This document shows, in pieces, positions 35,878 through 46,100 of a stretch of DNA of 64,000 nucleotides. The stretch is from NCBI GenBank assembly GCA_958296235.1, contig OY282457.1, forward strand, positions 992,501-1,056,500, given 5' to 3'. The position numbers were made by a program, and so were the translations under genes. Within the stretch, counting starts at the first letter, position 1. The number at the start of each line of letters is the position of its first letter. The notes below the pieces were generated by a model. That model saw only the letters and a list, made by a program, of their open reading frames with translations. It was not told the origin of the DNA and ran no database searches. The stretch comes from an uncultured Candidatus Binatia bacterium. GTDB lineage: Bacteria; Desulfobacterota; Binatia; Bin18.

Positions 35878-37335
35878 TTATCGCAGCAGCGCTTCCGCCA
35901 ATATCGCCTTCAACTGATCCCGCAAATCCGAGACCTCAGCTTCAGTCGTATCCAGCTTGGCTCGTAGCTCTTGCGGGTCGCCAAGGTCGTCTGCCTGGGT
36001 GTGCGGGTTTTTGATGTCGAGGTTGTAGCCGCGCGCCTTGATGTCGTCCGCGCTCACTTTCCAGGCGTGCTCGGTTTCCTCGCGGCCCGCGCGGTCCGGC
36101 CCGCCCCACCAGTCGATGCAGGCTTGCAAATGCTCCAACCGGATCGGCTTGGTCATGGAATAGGCTTTCTGGCCCTCGGGCACGCGGTGTTCGTAGAACC
36201 AGATGTCTGTGGTCGGCGCGCCCTTCTCGAAAAACAGCAGGTTGGTGCCAATGGAGGCGTAAGGTTTGAAGACGGAGTTGGGCAGGCGCACAATGGTGTG
36301 CAGCTGGCACTCCTCCAGCAGGTGTTCCTTGAGCCGCGTCTTGACGCCCTCGCCAAACAGCGAACCGTCGGGCAGCACCACCGCGGCGCGTCCACCCGGC
36401 TTCAGCAGGCGGATGATAAGCGCCAGGAACAGGTCCGCGGTTTCCTTGGTGCGGAAATGCTGGGGGAAGTTGCTTTCAATACCGTCTTCCTCCTTGCCGC
36501 CAAAGGGCGGGTTGGTCAGCACAATGTCCACCCGGTCCTTTTGCTCCCAGCTTATGTAGGGCCGCGCCAGGGTGTTGTCGTGGCGGACAAAGCTCGGGTC
36601 CTCAATGCTGTGCAGCAGCATATTGGTCACGCACAGCATATGCGGCAACTGCTTCTTTTCCACGGCGCGGAGGGCAGCCTGTATGGTGCGCTCGTCCCCG
36701 GGCCGCTTGACGTAGTGCGCGCGCATGTGGCGCAAAGCGCTGGTCAGAAATCCGCCCGTGCCGCAGGCCGGGTCGAACAGGGTTTCACCCGGTTTGGGGT
36801 CAATGCGGTCGGCCATGAAGGCGGTGACGGCGCGCGGCGTATAATACTCACCGGCGTTGCCGGCGGATTGCAGGTCGTTCAGAAGCTGCTCGTAGATGTC
36901 GCCAAAGTGCAGGCGTTCGGTCAGGTCGTTGAAGTCGATGCCGTTGATCTTGTTTACCACTTGGCGCATGAGCTGGCCGGACTTCATGTAGTTGTAGGCG
37001 TCCTCGAACACGTCGCGCACCACCCGACCGCGGTTGTCGGGCTGGCCGGTCGCCTGAAGATTCTTGAGAGCCGGGAACAGGTCTTTGTCAATAAAAGCCA
37101 GCAGGGAGTCGCCGGTGCGGCCCTCGGGGTCAGCGGCCCAGGCCCGCCATTGAAACCGTTCGGGTATAGGGGAAGTGTAGCCGGGCTGGAGGAGTTCGAG
37201 CTCCTGGTCCTGATCGTCAATGATCTTGAGAAAGAACATCCAGCACAACTGGCTGATGCGCTGGGCGTCGCCGTCCACGCCCGTGTCCTGGCGCATGATG
37301 TTCTGGATGGATTTGACCAGGGTGCGGACAGACAT
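35878..37335 (-). CDS. hsdM: Type I R-M methyltransferase subunit HsdM
   Basis: 485 residues. The HsdM N-terminal helical domain is followed by the N6-adenine methyltransferase core with motif I FDPACGTGGFL and motif IV NPPFGG. The C-terminus (TTEAEVSDLRDQLKAILAEA) is a coiled coil for contact with HsdS. With HsdS it forms the modification enzyme, and with HsdR the restriction complex. It starts 3 bp after hsdR ends. Confidence 0.95.
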   Translation of the reverse strand: MSVRTLVKSIQNIMRQDTGVDGDAQRISQLCWMFFLKIIDDQDQELELLQPGYTSPIPERFQWRAWAADPEGRTGDSLLAFIDKDLFPALKNLQATGQPDNRGRVVRDVFEDAYNYMKSGQLMRQVVNKINGIDFNDLTERLHFGDIYEQLLNDLQSAGNAGEYYTPRAVTAFMADRIDPKPGETLFDPACGTGGFLTSALRHMRAHYVKRPGDERTIQAALRAVEKKQLPHMLCVTNMLLHSIEDPSFVRHDNTLARPYISWEQKDRVDIVLTNPPFGGKEEDGIESNFPQHFRTKETADLFLALIIRLLKPGGRAAVVLPDGSLFGEGVKTRLKEHLLEECQLHTIVRLPNSVFKPYASIGTNLLFFEKGAPTTDIWFYEHRVPEGQKAYSMTKPIRLEHLQACIDWWGGPDRAGREETEHAWKVSADDIKARGYNLDIKNPHTQADDLGDPQELRAKLDTTEAEVSDLRDQLKAILAEALLR

Positions 37336-37338
37336 GGC

Positions 37339-39768
37339 TTACGCGGTTTCCTGATACAGCGCGGCTTGCAGGTCGTGCACAGCCTTGACGAAACCCGCCT
37401 TGCTGCCAAAGGCTTTGACCAACTGCACCGGCGTGCCGAGCTTGTCGAGCGGCGGGATGCGCAGCACCGAGACATCATCGAGGTTGAGTACGCCCTCGTC
37501 CGCATATTTGGCGAGCAGGGCATTCAGCACGCCGCGGGCCTGGCCGCTGTATCTGGCGAACACGTCCCGCTTTCTGACATTCTCGGCCCGCTCACCCCGG
37601 GTCAGCGGCTTGGCGTCAAAGGCCAGGTGGCAAATGAGGTCAAAGGGGTCAAAGTCTTTGCCCAGGCTCTCGGCGATAACGTCAAGCGCCAGCCCCTCGG
37701 CCTCCAACTCCTCAAGAATGGCCTGTTTGCGCTCCGCGGCCTTCCAGCGCCGGAGGAAATCGTCCAGGCTGGCAAAACGCTTTTTAAGCGCCTTTCTGGT
37801 AAAGTCGCGCAAGGACTCGGTGACCAGCTTGCCATACTGGTCCAGATACTCGATGCGCTCAGCAACAATGCTGGCGCTCACATTGTCCACATATACCTTG
37901 CGCCGTTTCTCTGGCCGCGGCCACGCAAAAGGATCGACCACAATTTCTTCGATTTCTGCCTCTTCTTCGTCCGGTAGCGGATAATCCTCGGGCGGCGCAA
38001 TGGGCTCGCCCTCGCCTGGCTCGTATATCTGGGCCGGCGCGCCGTCGAAATCCGGGTCGGAAAAATGGCCGGTCGCACCCCGGAAATCCATCAGGGTAAA
38101 GTAGAACTTGCGCGTATCGTCGTGCACGCGGGTGCCGCGTCCGACAATCTGCTTGAACTCGGTCATGGAACCGACCTGGCGGTCAAGCACGATGAGCCGA
38201 CAGGTCTGGACATCCACCCCGGTCGAGAGCAGACGCGAGGTAGTAACCAACACGGGATATCTGGATTCCGGGTCAATGAAGTTGTCCAGTTGGGCCTGCC
38301 CCTCGGCATCGCCGCCAGTGATACGCATGACGTAGCGGTGGTGCTCGCCTGCCAGGTCGGCGTTCTCATTGACGAGCGCCTGTCTCATGCGGCCGGCGTG
38401 CTCCTGGTCAACACAGAAGATAATCGCCTTTTGGAAGCGGTCGCCGCTTTCTTTCAAGAACTGCGTGACCTTGCCAGCCACGAGCTTGGTCCGTTCGTCC
38501 AATACCAGGCTGCGGTCAAAGTCCCTGGTGTTATAGATACGGTCTTCGACCTCGTTGCCGTCCCGGTCCAACTGACCTTGTTCCGGGCGATAGCCTTCTA
38601 TGTCGCGGTCGATGTGAACCTTAATGACCTTGTACGGAGCCAGAAAACCGTCGTGGATGCCCTGTTTCAGCGAATAGGAATAGACCGGCTGGCCGAAATA
38701 ATCGATGTTGGAAGCGTAGCGGGTTTCCTTGGGCGTTGCCGTCAGACCGATATGGGTGGCCGCCGAGAAATAGTCCAGGATTTCCCGCCAGGCCGAATCC
38801 TCGGCTGCGCTGCCGCGGTGGCACTCGTCAATCACAATCAGGTCAAAGAAGCCGGGCGAAAACTCGCGAAAGACCTTCTGGCCGTCCTCCGGCCCGGTCA
38901 GAGCCTGATAGAGGCCCAGATAGATTTCGTAAGATGTATTGACCGTCAGCGTTGCGTCAGGATTGCGAACAATCGTTCCTGCGTCTGACGAAAGTTTCGC
39001 CATAACGCCCTCAAACGGTCGGAAATCGTTCACCATCGTCTGGTCAACCAGGATGTTGCGGTCGGCCAGAAACAGTATGCGCCGCTTGCGACCCGCCTTC
39101 CACAGCCGCCAGATAATCTGAAAGGCGGTGTAGGTCTTGCCCGTCCCGGTGGCCATGACCAGCAGGAGACGCTCGCGGCCTGTGGCAATGGCTTCAACCG
39201 CGGCGTTGATGGCGTTGACCTGGTAGTAGCGCGGGGTCTTACCCCTGCCATCGGTGAAATAATCCTGCAAGACAACGGTCTCGGCCTCTTGCGCCATGTC
39301 CTTCCAGACACGATAGCGCTCCCACAGTTCGGACGGCGAGGGAAAGGCGTTCAAACTGAGGCGGGTCTCTTGCGCGGGGCTCAGGCCGGTCCGGTCGTGG
39401 AACACAAAGCCCTGGCCGTTGGAGGAAAAGACAAAAGGAATATGCAGCGTCTCGGCATAGTCCAGGGCTTGCTGCATACCATCGCCAGGCGCGTGGGCGC
39501 TGTCCTTGGCTTCAATCAGGGCAAGGGGGATGCCGGGCTTGTAGTACAGCACGTAGTCGGCCCGTTTGGCCTTGCCCCGGCTGACCAGCTTGCCGCGCAC
39601 GATAATGCGGCCCTTGGTGAAGCTGACCTCGCGGCGAATCTGCGTGGCCTCGTCCCAGCCGGCCCGGTACAGGGCTGGCGTAATGAACTTGGCCCGCGTA
39701 TCGCTCTCGCTCAGCCTGTTCTGTGCCTCGGCAGTCACGCTCCCATCCTTCGGCTTGCTTACGTTCAT
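37339..39768 (-). CDS. hsdR: Type I R-M restriction subunit HsdR, EcoEI-like
   Basis: 809 residues. The N-terminal nuclease domain has the PD-(D/E)xK signature within LALIEAKDSAHAPGDGMQQA (E-A-K). The superfamily 2 translocase follows with Walker A MATGTGKTYTAF, Walker B DECHRG and motif VI IVGRGTRVHDD. The C-terminal EcoEI-type region runs from about residue 640. It is the first gene of the hsd operon and would translocate and cut unmodified DNA. Upstream lies the tandem MITE-like repeat. No frameshift is seen. Confidence 0.95.
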   Translation of the reverse strand: MNVSKPKDGSVTAEAQNRLSESDTRAKFITPALYRAGWDEATQIRREVSFTKGRIIVRGKLVSRGKAKRADYVLYYKPGIPLALIEAKDSAHAPGDGMQQALDYAETLHIPFVFSSNGQGFVFHDRTGLSPAQETRLSLNAFPSPSELWERYRVWKDMAQEAETVVLQDYFTDGRGKTPRYYQVNAINAAVEAIATGRERLLLVMATGTGKTYTAFQIIWRLWKAGRKRRILFLADRNILVDQTMVNDFRPFEGVMAKLSSDAGTIVRNPDATLTVNTSYEIYLGLYQALTGPEDGQKVFREFSPGFFDLIVIDECHRGSAAEDSAWREILDYFSAATHIGLTATPKETRYASNIDYFGQPVYSYSLKQGIHDGFLAPYKVIKVHIDRDIEGYRPEQGQLDRDGNEVEDRIYNTRDFDRSLVLDERTKLVAGKVTQFLKESGDRFQKAIIFCVDQEHAGRMRQALVNENADLAGEHHRYVMRITGGDAEGQAQLDNFIDPESRYPVLVTTSRLLSTGVDVQTCRLIVLDRQVGSMTEFKQIVGRGTRVHDDTRKFYFTLMDFRGATGHFSDPDFDGAPAQIYEPGEGEPIAPPEDYPLPDEEEAEIEEIVVDPFAWPRPEKRRKVYVDNVSASIVAERIEYLDQYGKLVTESLRDFTRKALKKRFASLDDFLRRWKAAERKQAILEELEAEGLALDVIAESLGKDFDPFDLICHLAFDAKPLTRGERAENVRKRDVFARYSGQARGVLNALLAKYADEGVLNLDDVSVLRIPPLDKLGTPVQLVKAFGSKAGFVKAVHDLQAALYQETA

Positions 39769-39829
39769 TCTATCTCACCACCCCGCGCCGGAACAGCGCC
39801 TCCCCCCGTCTTATCCCCTCTCCCCTGGA

Positions 39830-40031
39830 ACGTGTGATGCAAATTACATTCCTCGGCGGCCCCCCGCTCCCCTGCGCCGGGCCTGTCGGCGACCGGGGGC
39901 CAGGAGTGCGGGCTTCCAGCCCGCAAGCGGCCAAGATGGCCGCTCTCCCAGGAAGCCGGAGGGCGAGCGGCCCGAGGCGGGGGCCGCCGGACCGGTTCCG
40001 GGAGGCTTACGCCACAATAGGCATCACACGT
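39830..40031. mobile_element. MITE-like TIR element, copy 1
   Basis: 202 bp bounded by perfect 11-bp inverted repeats ACGTGTGATGC (39830-39840) and GCATCACACGT (40021-40031). It is flanked by the direct repeat CTGGA on both sides; the uninterrupted site TCCCCTGGAGGGAGA occurs once at about 40340. No transposase frame inside. The interior is G+C-rich with several smaller palindromes. Confidence 0.7.
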
Positions 40032-40087
40032 CTGGAGGGAGAGGGCCAGGGTGAGGGGGCTCCCCGTCTTATCCCCTCTCCCCCGGA

Positions 40088-40288
40088 ACGTGTGATGCAG
40101 ATTACATTCCTCGGCGGCCCCCGCTCCCCTGCGCCGGGCCTGTCGGCGACCGGGGGCCAGGAGTGCGGGCTTCCAGCCCGCAAGCGGCCAAGATGGCCGC
40201 TCTCCCAGGAAGCCGGAGGGCGAGCGGCCCGAGGCGGGGGCCGCCGGACCGGTTCCGGGAGGCTTACGCCACAATAGGCATCACACAT
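40088..40288. mobile_element. MITE-like TIR element, copy 2
   Basis: 201 bp, nearly identical to copy 1 and 258 bp downstream of it. Left end ACGTGTGATGC; right end GCATCACACAT (one mismatch to the inverted repeat). The flanks are CCGGA and CTGGA, that is, the target duplication with one change. It probably arose by tandem duplication together with its flank, not by a fresh insertion. Confidence 0.7.
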
Positions 40289-40543
40289 CTGGAGGGAGAG
40301 GGCCAGAGAGAGGGGGTTCTCCGTCTTATCCCCTCTCCCCTGGAGGGAGAGGGTCAGGGTGAGGGGGTTCCCTGATCCCCACGCAATCCGCCACATAGCA
40401 CAGGCAGGTGCGGACAGGCTGCCCGCACTCACAGAGGAGGAACGCCCCCTGACTTCCAACCCCTCGCCCTTCTCATTCTGTTTCCCCTGTCCCCGTTTCG
40501 TGTTATGAAGCCGGTACAGAATGACTGGAATAAGGAGGGTCGT

Positions 40544-41512
<969 letters not shown>

Positions 41513-41542
41513 GAACCCCCACTACCCTTACGGAGAAGCATT

Positions 41543-42556
41543 ATGGCAGAGCGAGAGTTGAATTTTGGCGAAGCGCTGAATGAAGCCATGCGTCAAGAAA
41601 TGCAGCGCGACCCGAAAGTTATCTTAATGGGAGAGGATGTTGCCGGCGGGGCCGATATCGATCACCTCGAAGGCGATGAAGCCTGGGGCGGCGTCCTGGG
41701 CGTGACAAAAGGTCTGGTCCAGGAATTTGGTCGGGCGCGCGTTATCGATACACCCATCAGCGAGTCCGGTTTTATTGGCGCCGCGGTTGGCGCCGCGGCC
41801 ACTGGCCTGCGACCCATTGCCGAGATGATGTTCGTGGGTTTTATGGGCGTGTGTTTTGATCAGCTCCTGAACCAGGGCGCAAAACTCCGCTATATGTTTG
41901 GCGGCAAAGCCAAAGTCCCGCTTGTGATTCGGACCATCTGCGGAGGTGGCTACCGCGCCGCGGCCCAGCACTCTCAGGTGTTGCACTCACTCTTTACCCA
42001 TATTCCGGGCCTCAAAACGGTCGTGCCATCCACCCCGTATGACGCCAAAGGGCTCCTGATTTCGGCGATCCGGGATGACGATCTGGTGATCTTCTTTGAG
42101 GACATCACGTTTGGCGGCATAAAGGGCGCTGTGCCGGAGGAAGACTACACCATTCCGTTTGGAAAGGCGGACATCAAGCGCGCCGGCGATGATGTCACAG
42201 TCGTTGCCATCGGCAAGATGGTGCACCATTCCCTGGCCGCGGCCACGGAGCTGGAAAAGCAGGGCAAGAGCGCCGAGGTGATTGACCCCCGCACCCTCTC
42301 GCCCTTTGACGAAGAGACGGTTTTGACATCGGTTGAGAAGACGGGCCGGCTGGTGATCGCCGACGAATCGCACCCACGCTGCAATGTGGCAACCGATATC
42401 GCGGCTATGGTTGCGGACAAGGGGTTTGATTATTTGAACGCGCCCATAAAAATGGTGACTGCCCCTCACACCCCGGTGCCGTTCAGCCCGCCCCTGGAAG
42501 ATCATTATCTGCCCAACCCGCAGAAAATCAGCGCGGCAGCCCTGGGGCTGTTTTAG
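41543..42556 (+). CDS. acoB: ThDP-dependent dehydrogenase E1 beta subunit
   Basis: 337 residues, transketolase-like. The family segments MGEDVAGGADIDHLEGDEAW, IDTPISESGFIGAAVGAAAT and VIRTICGGGYRAAAQHSQVL are present, and a C-terminal transketolase domain (EVIDPRTLSPFDEETVLTSV) follows. It pairs with the alpha subunit 30 bp upstream; GGAGAAG precedes the ATG. Acetoin versus pyruvate specificity cannot be decided from sequence alone. Confidence 0.9.
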   Translation: MAERELNFGEALNEAMRQEMQRDPKVILMGEDVAGGADIDHLEGDEAWGGVLGVTKGLVQEFGRARVIDTPISESGFIGAAVGAAATGLRPIAEMMFVGFMGVCFDQLLNQGAKLRYMFGGKAKVPLVIRTICGGGYRAAAQHSQVLHSLFTHIPGLKTVVPSTPYDAKGLLISAIRDDDLVIFFEDITFGGIKGAVPEEDYTIPFGKADIKRAGDDVTVVAIGKMVHHSLAAATELEKQGKSAEVIDPRTLSPFDEETVLTSVEKTGRLVIADESHPRCNVATDIAAMVADKGFDYLNAPIKMVTAPHTPVPFSPPLEDHYLPNPQKISAAALGLF

Positions 42557-42612
42557 GAACAGGGTCGGGGTTGGGGAAGCCTGAATTCCTAACCTCTAGC
42601 CCCCAATTTCTC

Positions 42613-43590
42613 ATGTCATCCGTCGGCATTATTGCAAACCCACGCGCGGGCAAGGACATCCGCCGCCTGGTAGCCCACGGCTCTATTCTCGATACCCAAG
42701 AAAAGGTCTATATCGTCCGGCGGGCCATTCTCGGCATTCAGGGCGCCGGGGCGGACGAAGTGGTCCTCTTTCCTGACCCGGCCAATATCTTTACCAAAGC
42801 CCTGTCCGGGATTGAGAACGAGCTGCGTATCAGCCCGCGTTTCCTTGAAATGTCGATTTTTGACGAGGCCAGCGATTCGACCCGGGCGGCGCAACTCATG
42901 CGCGAGCAGGGAGTGGCCTGCGTCATTGTCATCGGTGGCGACGGCACCAACCGGGTGGTCACCAAAGGGAGTGGCAGCATGCCGCTCGTTCCGCTTTCAA
43001 CTGGAACGAATAATGCCTTTCCCCAGTTTTTGGAGTCTACTCTGGCCGGCCTGGCCGCTGGCTATTATGCGGCCCGCCAGTTCTCCCCGGAGACGTGTAG
43101 CCGTCCGACCAAACGGCTCAACCTGTACCGCAACGGGACGCTCGAAGACATCGCCCTGGTTGATGCAGCCGTGTGCGACTACCAGTTTGTGGGTGCCAGG
43201 GCCGTGTGGGAGGCCGAGCGCCTCAAAGAACTCTTTCTGACCCAGGGCCAGCCCACGAATATCGGCCTGGCCTCAATCGGCGGCAGCCTGCATCCTATCC
43301 GTCCGGCTGACGACGCCGGGCTGTATGTCCGCCTTGGAGGCAATACCCGCTCGATTAACGCGCCGATTGCCCCCGGAATGGTGGTCTCCGTCCCTGTCCA
43401 GCATCACGGCCTGATGGAGCTTGGCACTCGGCTGCCCGTCACTTTCACGCCCTCGATTATTGCGCTCGACGGTGAGCGGGAACTGGTGGTGAATGCAGAC
43501 GACCGGTGGGAAGTCGAACTCTCCTGGGACGGCCCGCGGGTACTGGATATTGAAAAGGTCATGGACGCCGCCCGGCCCGCAACCGCTTGA
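42613..43590 (+). CDS. acoX: AcoX-like ATP-NAD kinase-family protein
   Basis: 325 residues starting at MSSVGIIANPRAGKDIRRLV, which is the NAD-kinase-like nucleotide loop. VIVIGGDGTNRVV contains the GGDGT motif and VPLSTGTNNAFP the NE/NT-type loop. AcoX occurs in acetoin catabolic operons, but its biochemical role is not established. The ATG at 42613 is used; an upstream in-frame start at 42571 adds only vector-like residues without homology. It follows E1 beta by 56 bp. Confidence 0.82.
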   Translation: MSSVGIIANPRAGKDIRRLVAHGSILDTQEKVYIVRRAILGIQGAGADEVVLFPDPANIFTKALSGIENELRISPRFLEMSIFDEASDSTRAAQLMREQGVACVIVIGGDGTNRVVTKGSGSMPLVPLSTGTNNAFPQFLESTLAGLAAGYYAARQFSPETCSRPTKRLNLYRNGTLEDIALVDAAVCDYQFVGARAVWEAERLKELFLTQGQPTNIGLASIGGSLHPIRPADDAGLYVRLGGNTRSINAPIAPGMVVSVPVQHHGLMELGTRLPVTFTPSIIALDGERELVVNADDRWEVELSWDGPRVLDIEKVMDAARPATA

Positions 43591-43614
43591 GCCTGCGCGC
43601 CCAGGAAACGCCGC

Positions 43615-44583
43615 ATGAAAATTGTTCTGTGCTCCACCCATTTCCCCCATTGTTCCGAGATGCTGCGCAACTATCTGCCGGATGACACCATTATTGCCTG
43701 CCCCGCGGAGGAGGTGCTGAGCGCGACCCGCGACGCGGATGTGGTTGTGCCAACTATGCACCGCGTGGATGCGGAGATTATTCAAGCCACCTCGGCGCGC
43801 ATGATCCATCAGTTCGGCGTCGGGCTCGAAGGCGTGGATATTCCGGTTGCGACCCACCAGGGCATCTATGTTGCGAATGTTCCAGGGCACGAAGGGACAG
43901 GAAACGCGGCCTCAGTCGCGGAGCACGCTATTTTTCTGATGCTCGCCCTGGCCCGAAAATTTCCCCAGGCCGCGGAGAATGTGCGCAGCGGTGTCTTTGG
44001 CTCGCCTATGGGCAAGGGATTGCTGAATAAGACGGTCGCCATTCTCGGCGTGGGGAGTATCGGGACGGAGCTGGCCAGCCGCCTGCGCCATTTTGACGTG
44101 CGTCTGCTGGGTCTGAAACAACACCCGTCCGAGCGCGTAAAAAAAGAATACGGGTTTGACTTTCTCGGTGGGCCGCCCGACCTCAGTCACGCCCTGGCAG
44201 CAGCCGACTTCGTTGTCCTGGCCCTGCCGGTCACGCCCCACACGCGGGGGGTCATCAATGCGCCGGCCCTGGCCGGCATGAAGCGCACCGCCTACCTCAT
44301 TAACGTTGGGCGCGGCCCGGTCATCAATCATGACGCCCTGGTTGCGGCCCTGGCCGCGAAAGACATCGCCGGGGCGGCCCTGGACGTTTTCTGGGACGAG
44401 CCGACCGACCCGGACGACCCGCTGTTCCAATATAATGTGATTGCCACACCCCACACCGCGGGCGTGACCGATTTGTCGTATAACGACATCGCGCGCGGCC
44501 TGGCCGCCAATGTCAACCGCCTGCGCGCCGGCGAGCCGCCGATCAACTGTGTCAATCTGGCAGAAGTCCAAGCCAGGTTATAG
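43615..44583 (+). CDS. D-2-hydroxyacid dehydrogenase, NAD-binding
   Basis: 322 residues of the phosphoglycerate dehydrogenase/glyoxylate reductase superfamily. The Rossmann motif is GVGSIGTELASRL; the catalytic Arg lies in YLINVGRGPVI, the acid in ALDVFWDEP and the His in IATPHTAGVTD. It would reduce a 2-oxoacid or oxidise a D-2-hydroxyacid with NAD(P)H. It follows acoX by 24 bp and may belong to the same operon. Substrate not predictable. Confidence 0.85.
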   Translation: MKIVLCSTHFPHCSEMLRNYLPDDTIIACPAEEVLSATRDADVVVPTMHRVDAEIIQATSARMIHQFGVGLEGVDIPVATHQGIYVANVPGHEGTGNAASVAEHAIFLMLALARKFPQAAENVRSGVFGSPMGKGLLNKTVAILGVGSIGTELASRLRHFDVRLLGLKQHPSERVKKEYGFDFLGGPPDLSHALAAADFVVLALPVTPHTRGVINAPALAGMKRTAYLINVGRGPVINHDALVAALAAKDIAGAALDVFWDEPTDPDDPLFQYNVIATPHTAGVTDLSYNDIARGLAANVNRLRAGEPPINCVNLAEVQARL

Positions 44584-44599
44584 GGACGAAGAAAGAAGA

Positions 44600-44640
44600 G
44601 CCCCCTCACCCCAGCCCTCGCCCTCCAGGGGAGAGGGAGC
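44600..44640. repeat. Dispersed CCCTCACCC/GGGAGAGGG palindrome
   Basis: CCCCCTCACC ... CCCTCCAGGGGAGAGGG between two genes. It is the same G/C-rich repeat family seen at 40321-40365, 50677-50700 and, as a diverged hairpin, 51661-51690. Confidence 0.6.
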
Positions 44641-44646
44641 AAAGTT

Positions 44647-45411
44647 ATGCGCTTCTCTCAAGCTATCCACCTGATTTCAATTGGATTCCTGCTCTCCCTG
44701 CTCGTAGCCTGTGACAGCTCCACCCCGCCAAAACCGCCCCGCCAACCCACCCCGCTCGACCTGTCTACGGTGGGCATGATTTCCGGGAGCGTCCATTTCG
44801 AGGGTCCCGCGCCGGAGCAGAGCGTGCTGCAACTCCGCGGCTGGTCGGAATGCGCCGCCCAACACGAGGGCACGGTCTACGCCGGCGATGTGCTGGTCAC
44901 CAACGGCAGACTGCAAAATGCCCTGGTGTATATCAAGGACGGTCTGGGCGGGCGGGTTTTTGCCATTCCTGAAGAGCCGGTTGAGAATGACCAGAAAGGC
45001 TGTGTCTTTCTGCCGCGCGTTATGGGGCTGCAAGTCCATCAACCGATTCGCTATCTCAACAGCGATCCTATGGCCCATAATGTTCACGGACTGCCGCGCA
45101 ATTCTTCACCCTGGAACTTCAGTTTGGGGCTCAAGGGTACGTCGCGGAATGTGACCGTTGATGCTGAGGAAGTCGGCATTGAGGTCAAATGTGACATCCA
45201 CGGCTGGATGCGGAGTTATCTTGGCGTGTTCGACCATCCGTATTTTGCCCTGAGCGGTCAGGATGGATCATTCAGGCTCCAGAACGTTCCGCCAGGCGAG
45301 TATACCATCGCGGCCTGGCACGAGCGGTTTGGCGTGACCTCGCAGAAAATTGCTCTGCCTGAAAAGGGAGAGGCAGAGGTCGCGCTGACGTTTCAGGCAG
45401 AAGGGGTGTAG
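44647..45411 (+). CDS. Lipoprotein with cupredoxin-like and carboxypeptidase-regulatory-like domains
   Basis: 254 residues. The signal peptide ends LLSLLVACDSS (lipobox Cys). Residues 130-205 resemble a cupredoxin: MAHNVHG supplies His and KCDIHGWM supplies Cys, His and Met with C-x2-H-x2-M spacing, a complete type I copper ligand set. Residues 205-250 look like a carboxypeptidase regulatory-like beta sandwich (GSFRLQNVPPGEYTIAAWHE). A periplasmic copper electron carrier is plausible. No partner oxidase is adjacent; a PuuD-like membrane protein is encoded convergently. Confidence 0.7.
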   Translation: MRFSQAIHLISIGFLLSLLVACDSSTPPKPPRQPTPLDLSTVGMISGSVHFEGPAPEQSVLQLRGWSECAAQHEGTVYAGDVLVTNGRLQNALVYIKDGLGGRVFAIPEEPVENDQKGCVFLPRVMGLQVHQPIRYLNSDPMAHNVHGLPRNSSPWNFSLGLKGTSRNVTVDAEEVGIEVKCDIHGWMRSYLGVFDHPYFALSGQDGSFRLQNVPPGEYTIAAWHERFGVTSQKIALPEKGEAEVALTFQAEGV

Positions 45412-45479
45412 AAAATTACATTTTCACAAGCATTCCTGTGCCTTCAGATAGCTGCCGAGCGACTCCCCTCCTGCCAGCC

Positions 45480-46100
45480 CTAATCGACCGGCCAGTCCTT
45501 AGCGACTTTTCCGCCGACCTGGAAAATCAGGTGATAGGCCAGCCCGAAGCCCAGCCCCAGAACAATAATCAGCCACAACGGCCCAAAGGTAATTGACGGA
45601 TAATGTCCAGAACCGGCGAGCATGCCGAACAGCATGGGAACGGACAGAAAGGTGTTTGTGCGAGAGGCGAGCAAGGCCCGCTTGGGCAGCGTCGGGTCCG
45701 GGGCCTCGCCCTTGACTGTAGCGGTGATAATCTGCTGCTGGGCCGGCCAGATAATAAACCAGACGTTAAACCACATAATCGTGCCGAACAGCGCGCCCAT
45801 GCTGATCCATAGCCCGGCGCTCGACCCGAACAGGCCGGCATCGCCAGTAAAACCGCTCCCCAGCAGGAAGTATTTCCACAGGATCAGCAGCAGACCGGAC
45901 AGAAAGGTGAACATGGCTCCCCAGCGGAACCACCACAGCGTGCGCGGCATGATTTGCGGCACGACTTGTTTGCGGACATCCGCTTCGAGCGCGCCCTGAA
46001 AATGGGCATTAATAAGATTGAAGTAGTACAGCAGTCCAATCCAGGTGATACCGGCCAGTAAATGGATCCAGCGGAATAGCGCTTGAAGAATATCGTCCAT
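45480..46100 (-). CDS. PuuD-like (urate oxidase N-terminal domain) membrane protein
   Basis: 206 residues with about five hydrophobic segments, beginning MDDILQALFRWIHLLAGITW (His in TM1). FRWGAMFTFLSGLLLILWKY and FNVWFIIWPAQQQIITATV are typical of the Urate_ox_N membrane domain. Full PuuD has an added cytochrome c domain, which is absent here. Its real substrate is uncertain, as these short homologues occur widely without purine genes. Confidence 0.75.
   Translation of the reverse strand: MDDILQALFRWIHLLAGITWIGLLYYFNLINAHFQGALEADVRKQVVPQIMPRTLWWFRWGAMFTFLSGLLLILWKYFLLGSGFTGDAGLFGSSAGLWISMGALFGTIMWFNVWFIIWPAQQQIITATVKGEAPDPTLPKRALLASRTNTFLSVPMLFGMLAGSGHYPSITFGPLWLIIVLGLGFGLAYHLIFQVGGKVAKDWPVD

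Larger units (their letters stand above)
39808..40365. repeat. Tandem 258-bp duplication carrying the TIR element, plus a solo palindrome
   Basis: A unit beginning CCGTCTTATCCCCTCTCCC is present twice with a 258-bp period, each with a copy of the TIR element. A third, empty unit follows at 40321-40365 as CCCCTCTCCCCTGGAGGGAG, continuing AGGGTCAGGGTGAGGGGG. This empty unit shows the pre-insertion state. The stretch between hsdR and the E1 alpha gene (39769-40543) holds no gene that I can support. Confidence 0.8.

Noticed and set aside
35971-37977. A 668-codon open frame on the plus strand
   Set aside because: It is antisense to hsdM and hsdR, which carry clear catalytic motifs; its translation has no recognisable domain and is a by-product of G+C-rich codon use.
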